A stretch of DNA of 64,000 bases from Kluyvera intermedia (GTDB taxonomy: Bacteria > Pseudomonadota > Gammaproteobacteria > Enterobacterales > Enterobacteriaceae): positions 620,001 to 684,000 of the forward strand of contig NZ_CP139986.1 in NCBI RefSeq assembly GCF_034424175.1. The letters are read 5' to 3'. The translations under genes and the position numbers were made by a program. The notes beneath the pieces are model-generated. The model was not told where the DNA came from and did no database searches. It was given only the letters and a program-made list of their open reading frames with translations. Shown here piece by piece: positions 52,516 through 62,051 of this stretch (the stretch's first letter is position 1; each line of letters opens with the position of its first letter).

Positions 52516-53505
52516 ATGCATATTACATACGACCTGCCTGTTACTCTTGATGATATTAAAACCGCAAAAAAAAGACTTGCCGGTAAAATTTATAAAACCG
52601 GGATGCCGCGTTCAAACTATCTCAGTGAAAAATGCAAAGGTGAGATATTCCTCAAATTTGAAAATATGCAGCGTACGGGTTCGTTTAAGATCCGCGGTGC
52701 CTTCAATAAATTAAGCGCTCTGTCTGATGCTGAACGTCGTAAAGGGGTAGTGGCGTGTTCGGCGGGTAATCACGCGCAGGGCGTTTCTCTCTCCTGTGCC
52801 ATGCTGGGCATTGATGGCAAAGTTGTGATGCCGAAAGGGGCGCCAAAGTCTAAAGTCGCAGCGACACAGGATTACTCGGCAGAGGTGATTCTGCACGGTG
52901 ATAACTTCAACGATACCATCGCTAAAGTCAGCGAAATCGTTGAGATGGAAGGGCGTATTTTCATTCCGCCATACGATGATGCACTCGTCATCGCGGGGCA
53001 AGGAACTATTGGCCTGGAAATCCTTGAAGATCTTTATGATGTGGATAACGTGATTGTGCCGATTGGCGGCGGCGGACTGATTGCCGGGATTGCGACGGCG
53101 ATAAAATCCATCAACCCAACGATTAAAATCATCGGCGTACAGTCTGAGAATGTCCATGGTATGGCCGCGTCATTCTACGCGGGCGACATTACTAATCATC
53201 GCACCAGCGCCACGCTGGCGGACGGCTGTGATGTTGCTCGTCCGGGTAATTTAACTTTCGAGATTGTTCGTCAGTTAGTCGACGATATTGTACTGGTCAC
53301 TGAAGATGAAATTCGCAACAGTATGATTGCATTGATTCAGCGTAATAAAATCATCACTGAAGGTGCGGGGGCACTGGCATGTGCGGCATTATTAAGTGGC
53401 AAGCTTGATGATTATATTCAGGGGCGGAAAACAGTAAGTATTATTTCTGGCGGGAATATTGATCTTTCACGCGTTTCTCAAATTACTGGGTTTGTTGCAG
53501 CTTAA
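52516..53505 (+). CDS. tdcB: catabolic threonine dehydratase
   Basis: The 329-residue fold type II PLP enzyme has its Schiff-base lysine at Lys58 in GSFKIRGAF. The phosphate loop is VPIGGGGLIAGIA and SAGNHAQG lies near 83. It deaminates threonine to 2-oxobutyrate (and serine to pyruvate) and is AMP-activated in E. coli. It lies 100 bp after tdcA. Confidence 0.97.
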   Translation: MHITYDLPVTLDDIKTAKKRLAGKIYKTGMPRSNYLSEKCKGEIFLKFENMQRTGSFKIRGAFNKLSALSDAERRKGVVACSAGNHAQGVSLSCAMLGIDGKVVMPKGAPKSKVAATQDYSAEVILHGDNFNDTIAKVSEIVEMEGRIFIPPYDDALVIAGQGTIGLEILEDLYDVDNVIVPIGGGGLIAGIATAIKSINPTIKIIGVQSENVHGMAASFYAGDITNHRTSATLADGCDVARPGNLTFEIVRQLVDDIVLVTEDEIRNSMIALIQRNKIITEGAGALACAALLSGKLDDYIQGRKTVSIISGGNIDLSRVSQITGFVAA

Positions 53506-53523
53506 ATTATTTCTCTGACTATT

Positions 53524-53575
53524 ACAGGCAGCATTTAAAAGATACACGCTTAGTGTAGGGCTGCCTGTCGTTTTA
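53524..53575 (+). terminator. hairpin between tdcB and tdcC
   Basis: ACAGGCAGC (53524-53532) pairs with GCTGCCTGT (53560-53568), with an inner TACAC/GTGTA stem, then CGTTTT. It could attenuate transcription or mark an mRNA processing point within the operon. Confidence 0.65.
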
Positions 53576-53607
53576 AAATAACGAAAAAATTAATCAAAGG
53601 ATATGTT

Positions 53608-54939
53608 ATGAGTACAACAGAAAGTATTAATGTTAGTCCGGCAAAAGAGTCCTCCTGGCGCAAATCAGATACCACGTGGACATTAGGATTATTTGGTACG
53701 GCAATTGGTGCTGGGGTTTTATTCTTCCCTATTCGCGCCGGTTATGGCGGCCTTATCCCGATACTGTTAATGCTGGTGCTGGCTTATCCTATCGCGTTTT
53801 ATTGCCACCGGGCCCTGGCGCGCCTGTGTCTGTCTGGTTCAAACCCTTCCGGCAACATCACCGAAACGGTTGAAGAGCACTTTGGTAAAATGGGGGGCGT
53901 AGTCATCACGTTCCTCTACTTCTTCGCTATTTGTCCGTTGCTGTGGATTTACGGTGTAACCATTACCAACACCTTTATGACCTTCTGGGAAAACCAGCTG
54001 CAAATGCCTGCGTTGAATCGAGGGCTGGTGGCGATGTTCCTGCTGTTGTTGATGGCGTTCGTTATCTATTTCGGTAAAGACCTGATGGTTAAGGTGATGA
54101 GCTTCCTGGTCTTCCCGTTTATCGCAAGCCTGGTGTTAATTTCTCTGTCGCTAATCCCTTACTGGAACTCAGCTGTTATCAGTCAGGTGAATCTGAGTGA
54201 AATCTCGCTGGTCGGCCACGACGGTATCCTGATCACCGTATGGTTGGGGATTTCCATTATGGTGTTCTCCTTTAACTTTTCGCCGATTGTCTCCTCGTTT
54301 GTGGTCTCAAAACGTGAAGAGTATGAAGGCGAGTTTGGCCGTGAGTTTACCGAGCAGAAATGTTCAAAAATTATCTCTCGCGCCAGTATGTTGATGGTAG
54401 CGGTGGTGATGTTCTTTGCCTTTAGCTGCCTGTTTACCCTCTCTCCACAAAATATGGCCGAAGCTAAGGCACAGAATATTCCGGTGCTGTCTTATCTGGC
54501 GAACCACTTCTCTTCGATGACGGGTGAGAAATCGACCTTTGCTACCACGCTGGAATATGGGGCTTCTATTATTGCGCTGGTCGCTATCTTCAAATCTTTC
54601 TTTGGTCACTATCTGGGAACGCTGGAAGGCTTAAATGGCCTGGTGCTGAAGTTCGGTTACAAAGGCGACAAAACGAAGGTCACTACCGGTAAGCTCAATA
54701 TCATCAGCATGATTTTCATCATGGGCTCAACCTGGGTTGTGGCCTACGCCAACCCGAATATCCTTGACCTGATTGAAGCGATGGGCGCGCCGATTATTGC
54801 TTCCCTGCTTTGTCTGCTGCCAATGTTTGCTATCCGCAAAGTCCCGGCACTGGCGAAATATCGTGGCAAGCTGGATAACGTCTTCGTTACCGCCATTGGC
54901 CTGCTAACCATTCTGAATATCGTTTATAAGTTATTTTAA
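53608..54939 (+). CDS. tdcC: threonine/serine:proton symporter
   Basis: The product has 443 residues, as in E. coli TdcC, and belongs to the same HAAAP family as CyuP and Mtr in this window. About 11 membrane segments start at WTLGLFGTAIGAGVLFFPI. It takes up L-threonine and L-serine for TdcB and TdcG. AAGG lies before the ATG. Confidence 0.97.
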   Translation: MSTTESINVSPAKESSWRKSDTTWTLGLFGTAIGAGVLFFPIRAGYGGLIPILLMLVLAYPIAFYCHRALARLCLSGSNPSGNITETVEEHFGKMGGVVITFLYFFAICPLLWIYGVTITNTFMTFWENQLQMPALNRGLVAMFLLLLMAFVIYFGKDLMVKVMSFLVFPFIASLVLISLSLIPYWNSAVISQVNLSEISLVGHDGILITVWLGISIMVFSFNFSPIVSSFVVSKREEYEGEFGREFTEQKCSKIISRASMLMVAVVMFFAFSCLFTLSPQNMAEAKAQNIPVLSYLANHFSSMTGEKSTFATTLEYGASIIALVAIFKSFFGHYLGTLEGLNGLVLKFGYKGDKTKVTTGKLNIISMIFIMGSTWVVAYANPNILDLIEAMGAPIIASLLCLLPMFAIRKVPALAKYRGKLDNVFVTAIGLLTILNIVYKLF

Positions 54940-54969
54940 TTACCTTGCTCAGGATGAGTGGAGTTTTAT

Positions 54970-56178
54970 ATGAATGAATTTCCGGTTGTATTGGTTATTA
55001 ATAGTGGTTCGTCATCTATTAAATTCTCCGTGTTGGATGTTGATACTCACGATGTATTACTGGCATGTATCGCGGAAGGTATTAATACAGAACATGCTGG
55101 ATTATCTATCAACGGTGGCGAGGTATCCGCACTATCCCAACCGACTTATGAAGTGGCATTAAAAGCCATTTCATTGGAACTGGAAAAGCGTGATTTGATG
55201 GACAGTGTGGCCTTAATTGGCCACCGCATCGCGCACGGTGGGGATATATTTACCCAGTCGGTGGTGATAACGGATTCGGTCATTGAGAGCATCCGTAAGA
55301 TTTCGCCACTGGCACCGCTGCATAACTACGCCAACCTGAGCGGTATCGAGTCTGCAAGGCAACTGTTCCCGTGTGTCCCACAGGTGGCGGTCTTTGATAC
55401 CAGCTTCCATCAGACGCTGCCACCAGAGGCTTATCTCTATGGGTTACCGTGGAAATATACCGAAGAACTGGGTGTACGCCGTTACGGTTTCCACGGCACG
55501 TCACACCGTTACGTCTCCCGCCAGGCCTATGAATTACTGGGCCTTACGCAGCAGGACTCTGGGTTAGTGATTGCTCACTTAGGTAACGGTGCATCCATTT
55601 GCGCGGTGCATAACGGCAAGAGCGTGGATACCTCAATGGGGATGACGCCGCTGGAAGGCCTGATGATGGGTACGCGCTGTGGCGATGTGGATTTTGGTGC
55701 CATGGCATGGATTGCCAGCCAGACCCAGCAAACCATGAGCGACCTTGAGCGCGTGGTCAATAAGGAGTCCGGTTTATTAGGTATCTCAGGCCTGTCATCT
55801 GATTTACGGACGCTGGAAAAGGCCTGGCACGAAGGACATGAGCGTGCGCAGTTGGCGATTAAAACCTTTGTCCATCGTATTGCCCGCCATATCGCCGGGC
55901 ACGCGGCTTCCCTGACGCGTCTGGATGGCATTATTTTCACCGGCGGCATTGGCGAAAATTCGGTGCTAATTCGTCAACTGGTCATTGAGCATTTAAAGGT
56001 ATTGGGTATTGAGCTGGATGCCCAGATGAATAAACAACCTAATTCCCACGGTGAACGGATCATTTCTGACAAACATTCACGGGTACTGTGTGCTGTTATT
56101 CCCACGAATGAAGAGAAAATGATTGCGCTGGATGCTATCCGTTTAGGGAACATGAATACGGTTGCGGAATACGCCTGA
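54970..56178 (+). CDS. tdcD: propionate/acetate kinase
   Basis: The product has 402 residues and is an acetokinase-family protein. The N-terminal VLVINSGSSSIKFSVLD is the first phosphate motif; FHGTSHRYVS and IIFTGGIGENS are further ATPase-fold signatures. It makes ATP and propionate from propionyl phosphate. The ATG at 54970 is taken from homology; the ATG at 54958 is four codons upstream. It lies 30 bp after tdcC. Confidence 0.97.
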   Translation: MNEFPVVLVINSGSSSIKFSVLDVDTHDVLLACIAEGINTEHAGLSINGGEVSALSQPTYEVALKAISLELEKRDLMDSVALIGHRIAHGGDIFTQSVVITDSVIESIRKISPLAPLHNYANLSGIESARQLFPCVPQVAVFDTSFHQTLPPEAYLYGLPWKYTEELGVRRYGFHGTSHRYVSRQAYELLGLTQQDSGLVIAHLGNGASICAVHNGKSVDTSMGMTPLEGLMMGTRCGDVDFGAMAWIASQTQQTMSDLERVVNKESGLLGISGLSSDLRTLEKAWHEGHERAQLAIKTFVHRIARHIAGHAASLTRLDGIIFTGGIGENSVLIRQLVIEHLKVLGIELDAQMNKQPNSHGERIISDKHSRVLCAVIPTNEEKMIALDAIRLGNMNTVAEYA

Positions 56179-56212
56179 CCTAATCACTTTTATTATTAAG
56201 AGAAGAGTTTTC

Positions 56213-58507
56213 ATGAAGGTAAATATCGATATTAACGATATGCATTTTGCCGATGCATGGCGTGGTTTTAACGGTAGCGAATGGCAGCAAGAAATAAATG
56301 TTCGCGATTTCATCCAGCGTAACTATACGCCTTATGAAGGGGATGAGTCTTTCCTGGCTGATGCCACGCTTGCCACCACCGCATTGTGGGAAAAAGTACT
56401 GGCGGGGATTCGCATTGAAAACGCAACCCATGCGCCGGTGGATTTTGATACCAATATCGCGACCACGATTACCGCACACGATGCCGGATACATCGATAAA
56501 GAACACGAAAAAATTGTTGGTCTGCAAACCGATAAGCCGCTGAAGCGCGCGCTGCATCCGTTTGGTGGCATCAATATGATTAAGAGTTCGTTTGACGCCT
56601 ACGGGCGTGAAATGGATGCTGATTTCGAATATCAGTTTACGGCGCTGCGTAAAACCCATAATCAGGGGGTATTCGACGCTTACTCGCCGGATATGCTGCG
56701 CTGTCGTAAATCCGGCGTGCTGACCGGTTTGCCGGACGGTTACGGACGCGGGCGCATCATCGGCGATTATCGTCGTGTTGCCCTCTATGGTATCGGATAT
56801 CTGGTGCGCGAACGTGAGCTGCAGTTTGCTGATTTACAGTCCAACCTGGAGTGGGGGCAGAATCTGGAGGCCACGCTGCGCCTGCGTGAAGAGCTGTCGG
56901 AACAGCGTCGTGCGTTGCTGCAAATGCAGGAGATGGCGGCAAAGTATGGTTGCGACATCTCACGCCCAGCCGTCAGCGCGCAGGAAGCGGTGCAATGGCT
57001 CTATTTTGCCTATCTGGCGGCGGTGAAATCACAAAATGGCGGCGCGATGTCGCTGGGACGCACCGCAACGTTCCTCGATATCTATATCGAACGTGATATG
57101 AAAGCCGGTCTGTTAACCGAGGAACAGGCGCAGGAACTTATCGATCACTTCATTATGAAGATCCGCATGGTGCGCTTCCTGCGTACGCCTGAATTCGACA
57201 CGCTCTTCTCCGGCGATCCGATTTGGGCGACGGAAGTGATTGGCGGGATGGGGTTAGACGGCCGCACGCTCGTGAGTAAGAATTCTTTCCGCTATCTGCA
57301 TACGCTACACACCATGGGGCCAGCCCCTGAGCCAAATCTGACTATCCTGTGGTCGGAAGCTCTCCCGGCTGCTTTTAAACAGTACGCCGCTCAGGTCTCT
57401 ATCGTCACCTCATCGTTGCAATATGAAAATGACGATTTGATGCGCGCGGATTTCGACAGCGATGACTACGCGATTGCCTGCTGCGTTAGCCCGATGGTTA
57501 TTGGTAAACAGATGCAGTTCTTCGGTGCACGCGCCAACCTGGCGAAAACGCTGCTGTATGCAATAAACGGCGGGGTGGATGAAAAACTGAAAATCCAGGT
57601 GGGGCCGCAAACGGCACCGCTGATGGATGAGGTGCTGAATTACGACACCGTAATGGAAAGTCTGGATCACTTTATGGACTGGCTTGCGGTGCAGTATATC
57701 AGTGCGCTAAATGTCATCCACTACATGCATGATAAGTACAGCTACGAAGCCTCGCTGATGGCGCTACACGAGCGGGATGTCCATCGCACGATGGCGTGTG
57801 GAATGGCCGGGTTATCAGTCGCTGCAGACTCCCTGTCGGCTATCAAATATGCTCGCGTCAGACCGATCCGTGATGAGAATGGACTGGCGGTAGATTTTGA
57901 CATCGAAGGGGAGTATCCGCAGTACGGCAACAATGACGAACGTGTAGACAGTATTGCCTGCGCCCTGGTTGAACGCTTTATGAAGAAAATTAAAGTGTTG
58001 CCAACTTACCGGCAGGCGGTACCGACCCAGTCGATTCTGACCATTACCTCGAACGTGGTCTACGGCCAAAAAACAGGGAATACCCCAGACGGACGCCGTG
58101 CGGGTACACCGTTTGCACCAGGAGCGAACCCAATGCATGGGCGCGACCGTAAAGGCGCCATTGCCTCGCTAACGTCGGTGGCGAAACTGCCGTTTACCTA
58201 TGCGAAAGACGGGATCTCCTACACCTTCTCTATCGTTCCAGCGGCGCTGGGGAAAGAAGAGACGGTACGTAAAACCAATCTGGTTGGGCTATTGGACGGC
58301 TACTTCCACCATGAGCAATCGGTAGAAGGGGGCCAGCATCTTAACGTCAACGTGATGAACCGCGACATGCTGTTGGATGCTATCGCGCACCCGGAAAATT
58401 ACCCAACCCTGACCATCCGCGTGTCTGGCTATGCCGTGCGCTTTAACGCGCTGACGCCAGAGCAGCAGCAGGATGTTATCTCACGTACTTTCACCCAGGC
58501 GATTTGA
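56213..58507 (+). CDS. tdcE: 2-ketobutyrate formate-lyase / pyruvate formate-lyase 4
   Basis: The 764-residue glycyl-radical enzyme has its catalytic cysteine pair in YAIACCVSPM and the glycyl-radical loop RVSGYAVRF near the C-terminus. It converts 2-oxobutyrate to propionyl-CoA and formate anaerobically and needs PflA-type activation. The ATG at 56213 follows AGAAGAG; the longer frame overlaps tdcD. Confidence 0.97.
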   Translation: MKVNIDINDMHFADAWRGFNGSEWQQEINVRDFIQRNYTPYEGDESFLADATLATTALWEKVLAGIRIENATHAPVDFDTNIATTITAHDAGYIDKEHEKIVGLQTDKPLKRALHPFGGINMIKSSFDAYGREMDADFEYQFTALRKTHNQGVFDAYSPDMLRCRKSGVLTGLPDGYGRGRIIGDYRRVALYGIGYLVRERELQFADLQSNLEWGQNLEATLRLREELSEQRRALLQMQEMAAKYGCDISRPAVSAQEAVQWLYFAYLAAVKSQNGGAMSLGRTATFLDIYIERDMKAGLLTEEQAQELIDHFIMKIRMVRFLRTPEFDTLFSGDPIWATEVIGGMGLDGRTLVSKNSFRYLHTLHTMGPAPEPNLTILWSEALPAAFKQYAAQVSIVTSSLQYENDDLMRADFDSDDYAIACCVSPMVIGKQMQFFGARANLAKTLLYAINGGVDEKLKIQVGPQTAPLMDEVLNYDTVMESLDHFMDWLAVQYISALNVIHYMHDKYSYEASLMALHERDVHRTMACGMAGLSVAADSLSAIKYARVRPIRDENGLAVDFDIEGEYPQYGNNDERVDSIACALVERFMKKIKVLPTYRQAVPTQSILTITSNVVYGQKTGNTPDGRRAGTPFAPGANPMHGRDRKGAIASLTSVAKLPFTYAKDGISYTFSIVPAALGKEETVRKTNLVGLLDGYFHHEQSVEGGQHLNVNVMNRDMLLDAIAHPENYPTLTIRVSGYAVRFNALTPEQQQDVISRTFTQAI

Positions 58508-58511
58508 CCGC

Positions 58512-58599
58512 GGTAGCCCGGGTAAGCGCAAGCGACCCCGGGAATATCACCGTTCTCTACACAGGGGTTCCCGGCGGCGCTGTGCTTGGCCGGGCTACC
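58512..58599. repeat. BIME in the place of tdcF
   Basis: Two REP-type units in opposite orientation lie here: GGTAGCCCGGGTAAGCGCAA...CCCGGG (58512-58542) and GGGTTCCCGGCGGCGCTGTG...GGGCTACC (58565-58599). They fill the tdcE-tdcG gap. E. coli K-12 has tdcF (a RidA-family protein) here; no remnant of it is visible. Confidence 0.85.
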
Positions 58600-58640
58600 T
58601 TACGGAAGCTCTTCTTTTAAGTTGGATCGAGGTTGCGGAT

Positions 58641-60005
58641 ATGATTAGTACATTCGACATGTTCAAAATCGGTGTAGGACCATCAAGTTCACATACCGTC
58701 GGGCCGATGAATGCTGGGAAAGCCTTTATTGATGAGCTGAGCGCACAGGGCTTTTTGTCGCGAACCAGCCGTCTGTTGGTCGATCTCTACGGCTCACTGT
58801 CTCTCACGGGTAAAGGCCACGCAACTGATGTGGCGGTCATTATGGGATTGGCAGGTAACAGCCCCGATCGTGTTGATATTGATGCTATTCCGGCTTTTAT
58901 TCGCGCTGTGGAACGCAGCGGACGCCTGTCTGTCGCTCAGGGCGCGGCGGTTGTGCCTTTCTCCGTGAGCGATGACGTTGTTTTCCATGATCAATATCTT
59001 CCTCGCCATGAGAATGGGCTGCGTTTTACCGCGTGGGAAGGGGGGAGCACGCTGCTGAGTAAAACCTATTACTCCATTGGCGGTGGTTTTATTGTTGAGG
59101 ATTCAAAGTTCGGTCAGGAGTTCGAGGTTGAACAGCCGGTTCCCTATCCTTTTCATTCTGCCAGCGAACTGTTAGCACAATGCAAAGAGCACGGTCTGTC
59201 AGTGTCGGGCTTAATGATGCAAAACGAATTAGCGCTCCGCAGCCAGGAAGAGATCGATACTCGATTAGCGCGGATCTGGCATGTGATGCAAACGGGGATC
59301 GAACGCGGTATGAATACCGAGGGCACGCTTCCTGGCCCGCTGAAAGTCCCGCGTCGTGCGGTGGCTTTGCGTCGGCGATTGGTGTCCAGCGATAGCACCT
59401 CCAGCGATCCGATGAACGTTATCGACTGGATCAACATGTTCGCCCTCGCGGTCAGCGAGGAAAATGCGGCGAACGGTCGAGTGGTCACGGCGCCAACGAA
59501 CGGCGCTTGCGGTATCGTCCCGGCGGTGCTGGCCTATTATGATAAATTCAGGCGCACGGTGAACGGTAACTCCGTGGCGCGTTTTTTACTGACGGCGGGC
59601 GCGATTGGCGGTTTGTATAAGCAAAATGCGTCTATTTCCGGTGCCGAAGTGGGCTGTCAGGGTGAAGTGGGTGTGGCGGCTTCTATGGCGGCGGCGGGCC
59701 TTGCAGAGCTACTGGGCGGTAGCCCGCAGCAGGTTTGCATGGCGGCGGAAATTGCGATGGAGCACAACCTCGGATTAACCTGCGATCCGGTCGGTGGACA
59801 GGTGCAGATCCCCTGCATTGAACGTAATGCGATTAACGCCGTGAAGGCGGTTAATGCGGCGAGAATGGCGATGCAGAGAACCAGCGAAGCCCGGGTTTCA
59901 CTCGATAAAGTGATTGAGACGATGTATGAAACGGGCAAAGATATGAATGATAAATACCGTGAAACATCGCGCGGTGGGCTGGCGATAAAAGTGCTGTGTA
60001 GCTAA
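58641..60005 (+). CDS. tdcG: L-serine dehydratase TdcG
   Basis: The product has 454 residues and is a single-chain iron-sulfur serine dehydratase: an ACT-like beta domain (GVGPSSSHTVGPMNAGKAF near 11) then the alpha domain with cluster cysteines in PTNGACGIVPA, SGAEVGCQGEVG and CDPVGGQVQIPCIERN. It converts serine to pyruvate and ammonia. The ATG at 58641 fits E. coli; the longer frame runs through the BIME. Confidence 0.96.
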   Translation: MISTFDMFKIGVGPSSSHTVGPMNAGKAFIDELSAQGFLSRTSRLLVDLYGSLSLTGKGHATDVAVIMGLAGNSPDRVDIDAIPAFIRAVERSGRLSVAQGAAVVPFSVSDDVVFHDQYLPRHENGLRFTAWEGGSTLLSKTYYSIGGGFIVEDSKFGQEFEVEQPVPYPFHSASELLAQCKEHGLSVSGLMMQNELALRSQEEIDTRLARIWHVMQTGIERGMNTEGTLPGPLKVPRRAVALRRRLVSSDSTSSDPMNVIDWINMFALAVSEENAANGRVVTAPTNGACGIVPAVLAYYDKFRRTVNGNSVARFLLTAGAIGGLYKQNASISGAEVGCQGEVGVAASMAAAGLAELLGGSPQQVCMAAEIAMEHNLGLTCDPVGGQVQIPCIERNAINAVKAVNAARMAMQRTSEARVSLDKVIETMYETGKDMNDKYRETSRGGLAIKVLCS

Positions 60006-60051
60006 GCCATTCAGGCGGCATCGTGGTCAAAAACGGTGCCGCTTAATGGGC
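60006..60051. terminator. convergent terminator-like structure, tdcG / yhaL
   Basis: GCCATT and AATGGGC form an outer stem around GCGGCA/TGCCGC. It lies between the convergent tdcG and yhaL stops. T-runs are poor. Confidence 0.5.
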
Positions 60052-60052
60052 C

Positions 60053-60211
60053 TTAAGCGGCGTGTTCTTCAGCCAGTTGGCTTGCCTGGGCAGCAACGAC
60101 GATGGCTTCCAGTTCGCTCAGCATCTCTTCAAATCCAAACTCGGCAGACGCCGCTTTAGCGGGTGGTGCAGATTTCACAACCCGTTGCTTTTTATGGCTT
60201 CTCTTACTCAT
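60053..60211 (-). CDS. yhaL: small protein YhaL
   Basis: A 52-codon ORF reads MSKRSHKKQRVVKSAPP, then FGFEEMLSELEAIVVAA and ends EEHAA. It matches the E. coli YhaL (54 residues) pattern: a basic N-terminus and the conserved EEMLSELEAIV helix. AGGAAG lies 8 bases before the ATG, and yhaK ends 24 bp upstream, so they form an operon. The function is unknown. Confidence 0.88.
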   Translation of the reverse strand: MSKRSHKKQRVVKSAPPAKAASAEFGFEEMLSELEAIVVAAQASQLAEEHAA

Positions 60212-60235
60212 TTGCGTTTATCTTCCTGATAATGA

Positions 60236-60937
60236 CTATATCGGTAAATCTATCAGTAAAGCGCGCAACGGGGTATCAGCCACCAGTGTGATATTCGCTT
60301 CATCACGAATAAATGCGCCGTCACCACAGGTTAAGGCCTGTTTTTGGGCATCAAAAGTCTGCGCATGTACCGTGCCATGGATCGACTGCAAATAGGCACG
60401 CGGCCCGTGCAACGGTAGGGTGACCTGCTCACCTTTATCCAGATCGATATGGTGCAGCCAGACCTGCTGACGCAGTTGCAGACTCCCCTCCTGACCGTCA
60501 GGTGAGGCCAGCAGCTGATGTGCGGTGTCGTGCAATTTGATCTTCTGCACGCGTGAATTTTCACGTTCCGGGCAGGCGTCCAGCCAGATTTGAATCCGGG
60601 TTAATGACTTGTCTTTACTGAGATTATGCTCGCTGTAGCTCACGCCGGGCTGGGTAGCGATAAGCAATGCCTCACCGGCTTTCACTTTTATATGGTGTCC
60701 ATCGTTGTCACGATATTCGGCTTCACCTTCTAAAATGAGATTCAGGATATCTACTTTTGGGTAGGTTCTCGGCTGGAAGGCCGCGCCAGGCGCGAGAACT
60801 TCTTGATTCAGCACGCGCAGAGAAGCGTAACCCAACAGCTTTGGATCAAAGTAGTGCCCAAAAGAGAAGGTGTAGCGCGCCTGTAACCAACCGAAGTCGG
60901 CCTGCCCGCACTGTTTTGCTGTTCTTGTGGTAATCAT
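60236..60937 (-). CDS. yhaK: pirin-family redox-sensitive bicupin YhaK
   Basis: The product has 233 residues and is colinear with E. coli YhaK, a pirin-like two-cupin protein that lacks the usual metal set and has been described as a marker of nitrosative or redox stress. Features are FGHYFDPKLLGYASLRVLN (26-44) and HGPRAYLQSIHG. It is divergent from the LysR gene yhaJ, which probably regulates it. Confidence 0.95.
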   Translation of the reverse strand: MITTRTAKQCGQADFGWLQARYTFSFGHYFDPKLLGYASLRVLNQEVLAPGAAFQPRTYPKVDILNLILEGEAEYRDNDGHHIKVKAGEALLIATQPGVSYSEHNLSKDKSLTRIQIWLDACPERENSRVQKIKLHDTAHQLLASPDGQEGSLQLRQQVWLHHIDLDKGEQVTLPLHGPRAYLQSIHGTVHAQTFDAQKQALTCGDGAFIRDEANITLVADTPLRALLIDLPI

Positions 60938-61041
60938 CTTCTTGACCCTCCTTTACACTAAATCAATGGTAAAGGTATGGACGCTGCATTGTTAGCCAGA
61001 TATTCTGCCCGGTATGTTCAAATTTCCTGAATGAGAACGCC

Positions 61042-61938
61042 ATGGCTAAAGAGAGAGCACTGACGCTGGAAGCACTACGAGTAATGGACGCCATCGACAG
61101 ACGCGGCAGTTTTGCCGCCGCCGCTGATGAGCTGGGGCGAGTACCTTCTGCATTAAGTTACACCATGCAAAAGCTGGAAGAAGAGCTGGACGTGGTGTTA
61201 TTTGACCGTTCAGGTCATCGAACAAAATTCACCAACGTGGGACGTATGCTGCTGGAGCGTGGACGCGTTCTGCTGGAAGCGGCAGACAAGCTGACGACCG
61301 ATGCTGAAGCGCTGGCGCGCGGTTGGGAAACGCATCTGACGATTGTGGCAGAAGCCCTCATCCCTACGCCGACGCTGTTCCCGCTGGTGGAGAAGCTGGC
61401 GACAAAATCCAATACCCAACTGTCGATTATTACAGAAGTGCTGGCGGGAGCCTGGGAACGTTTGGAGCAAGGGCGCGCAGATATCGTGATTGCCCCGGAT
61501 ATGCATTTCCGTTCATCTACCGAGATCAACTCTCGCAAGCTTTATTCGGTGATGAACGTTTACGTTGCCGCGCCGGATCACCCGATCCACCAGGAGGCGG
61601 AGCCGCTTTCAGAAGTGACGCGAGTGAAATACCGTGGGGTGGCGATTGCCGATACCGCGCGTGAGCGTCCGGTGCTGACGGTACAGCTGTTGGATAAACA
61701 GCCTCGCTTAACGGTGACCTCTATGGAAGAAAAGCGTCAGGCGCTGCTGGCCGGATTAGGGGTCGCGACCATGCCGTATCCGCTTGTTGAAGAGGATATT
61801 GCGCAGGGGCGTTTGCGCGTTGTCAGCCCGGAATATACCAGTGAGATCGACATCATCATGGCCTGGCGTCGTGACAGCATGGGCGAAGCCAAATCCTGGT
61901 GCTTGCGCGAAATTCAGAAGTTATTGATGGTCAAATAG
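61042..61938 (+). CDS. yhaJ: LysR-family transcriptional regulator YhaJ
   Basis: The product has 298 residues and is nearly identical to E. coli YhaJ in the helix-turn-helix (RRGSFAAAADELGRVPSALSYTMQ, about 19-42). YhaJ senses aromatic breakdown products and activates yqjF and yhaK in E. coli; both genes are in this window. The gap to yhaK is 104 bp. Confidence 0.96.
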   Translation: MAKERALTLEALRVMDAIDRRGSFAAAADELGRVPSALSYTMQKLEEELDVVLFDRSGHRTKFTNVGRMLLERGRVLLEAADKLTTDAEALARGWETHLTIVAEALIPTPTLFPLVEKLATKSNTQLSIITEVLAGAWERLEQGRADIVIAPDMHFRSSTEINSRKLYSVMNVYVAAPDHPIHQEAEPLSEVTRVKYRGVAIADTARERPVLTVQLLDKQPRLTVTSMEEKRQALLAGLGVATMPYPLVEEDIAQGRLRVVSPEYTSEIDIIMAWRRDSMGEAKSWCLREIQKLLMVK

Positions 61939-61941
61939 TCA

Positions 61942-62022
61942 GTAGGCCTGATAAGCAAAGCGCCATCAGGCACAACGGTGCAGGGATGCCGGATGGCGGC
62001 GAAACGCCTTCCCCGGCCTACA
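61942..62022. repeat. BIME between yhaJ and yhaH
   Basis: Two REP units lie here: GTAGGCCTGATAAGCAAAGC...CAGGCA (61942-61972) and ATGCCGGATGGCGGCGAAAC...CGGCCTAC (61986-62022). E. coli has yhaI in this interval; it is absent here. Confidence 0.82.
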
Positions 62023-62051
62023 ACAGGTAGACCGGAGAAGGGGCGGCAGGA

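Noticed and set aside
58473..58640. N-terminal extension of tdcG
   Set aside because: The extra 56 codons read through the BIME and start inside tdcE. E. coli TdcG begins at the ATG equivalent to 58641.
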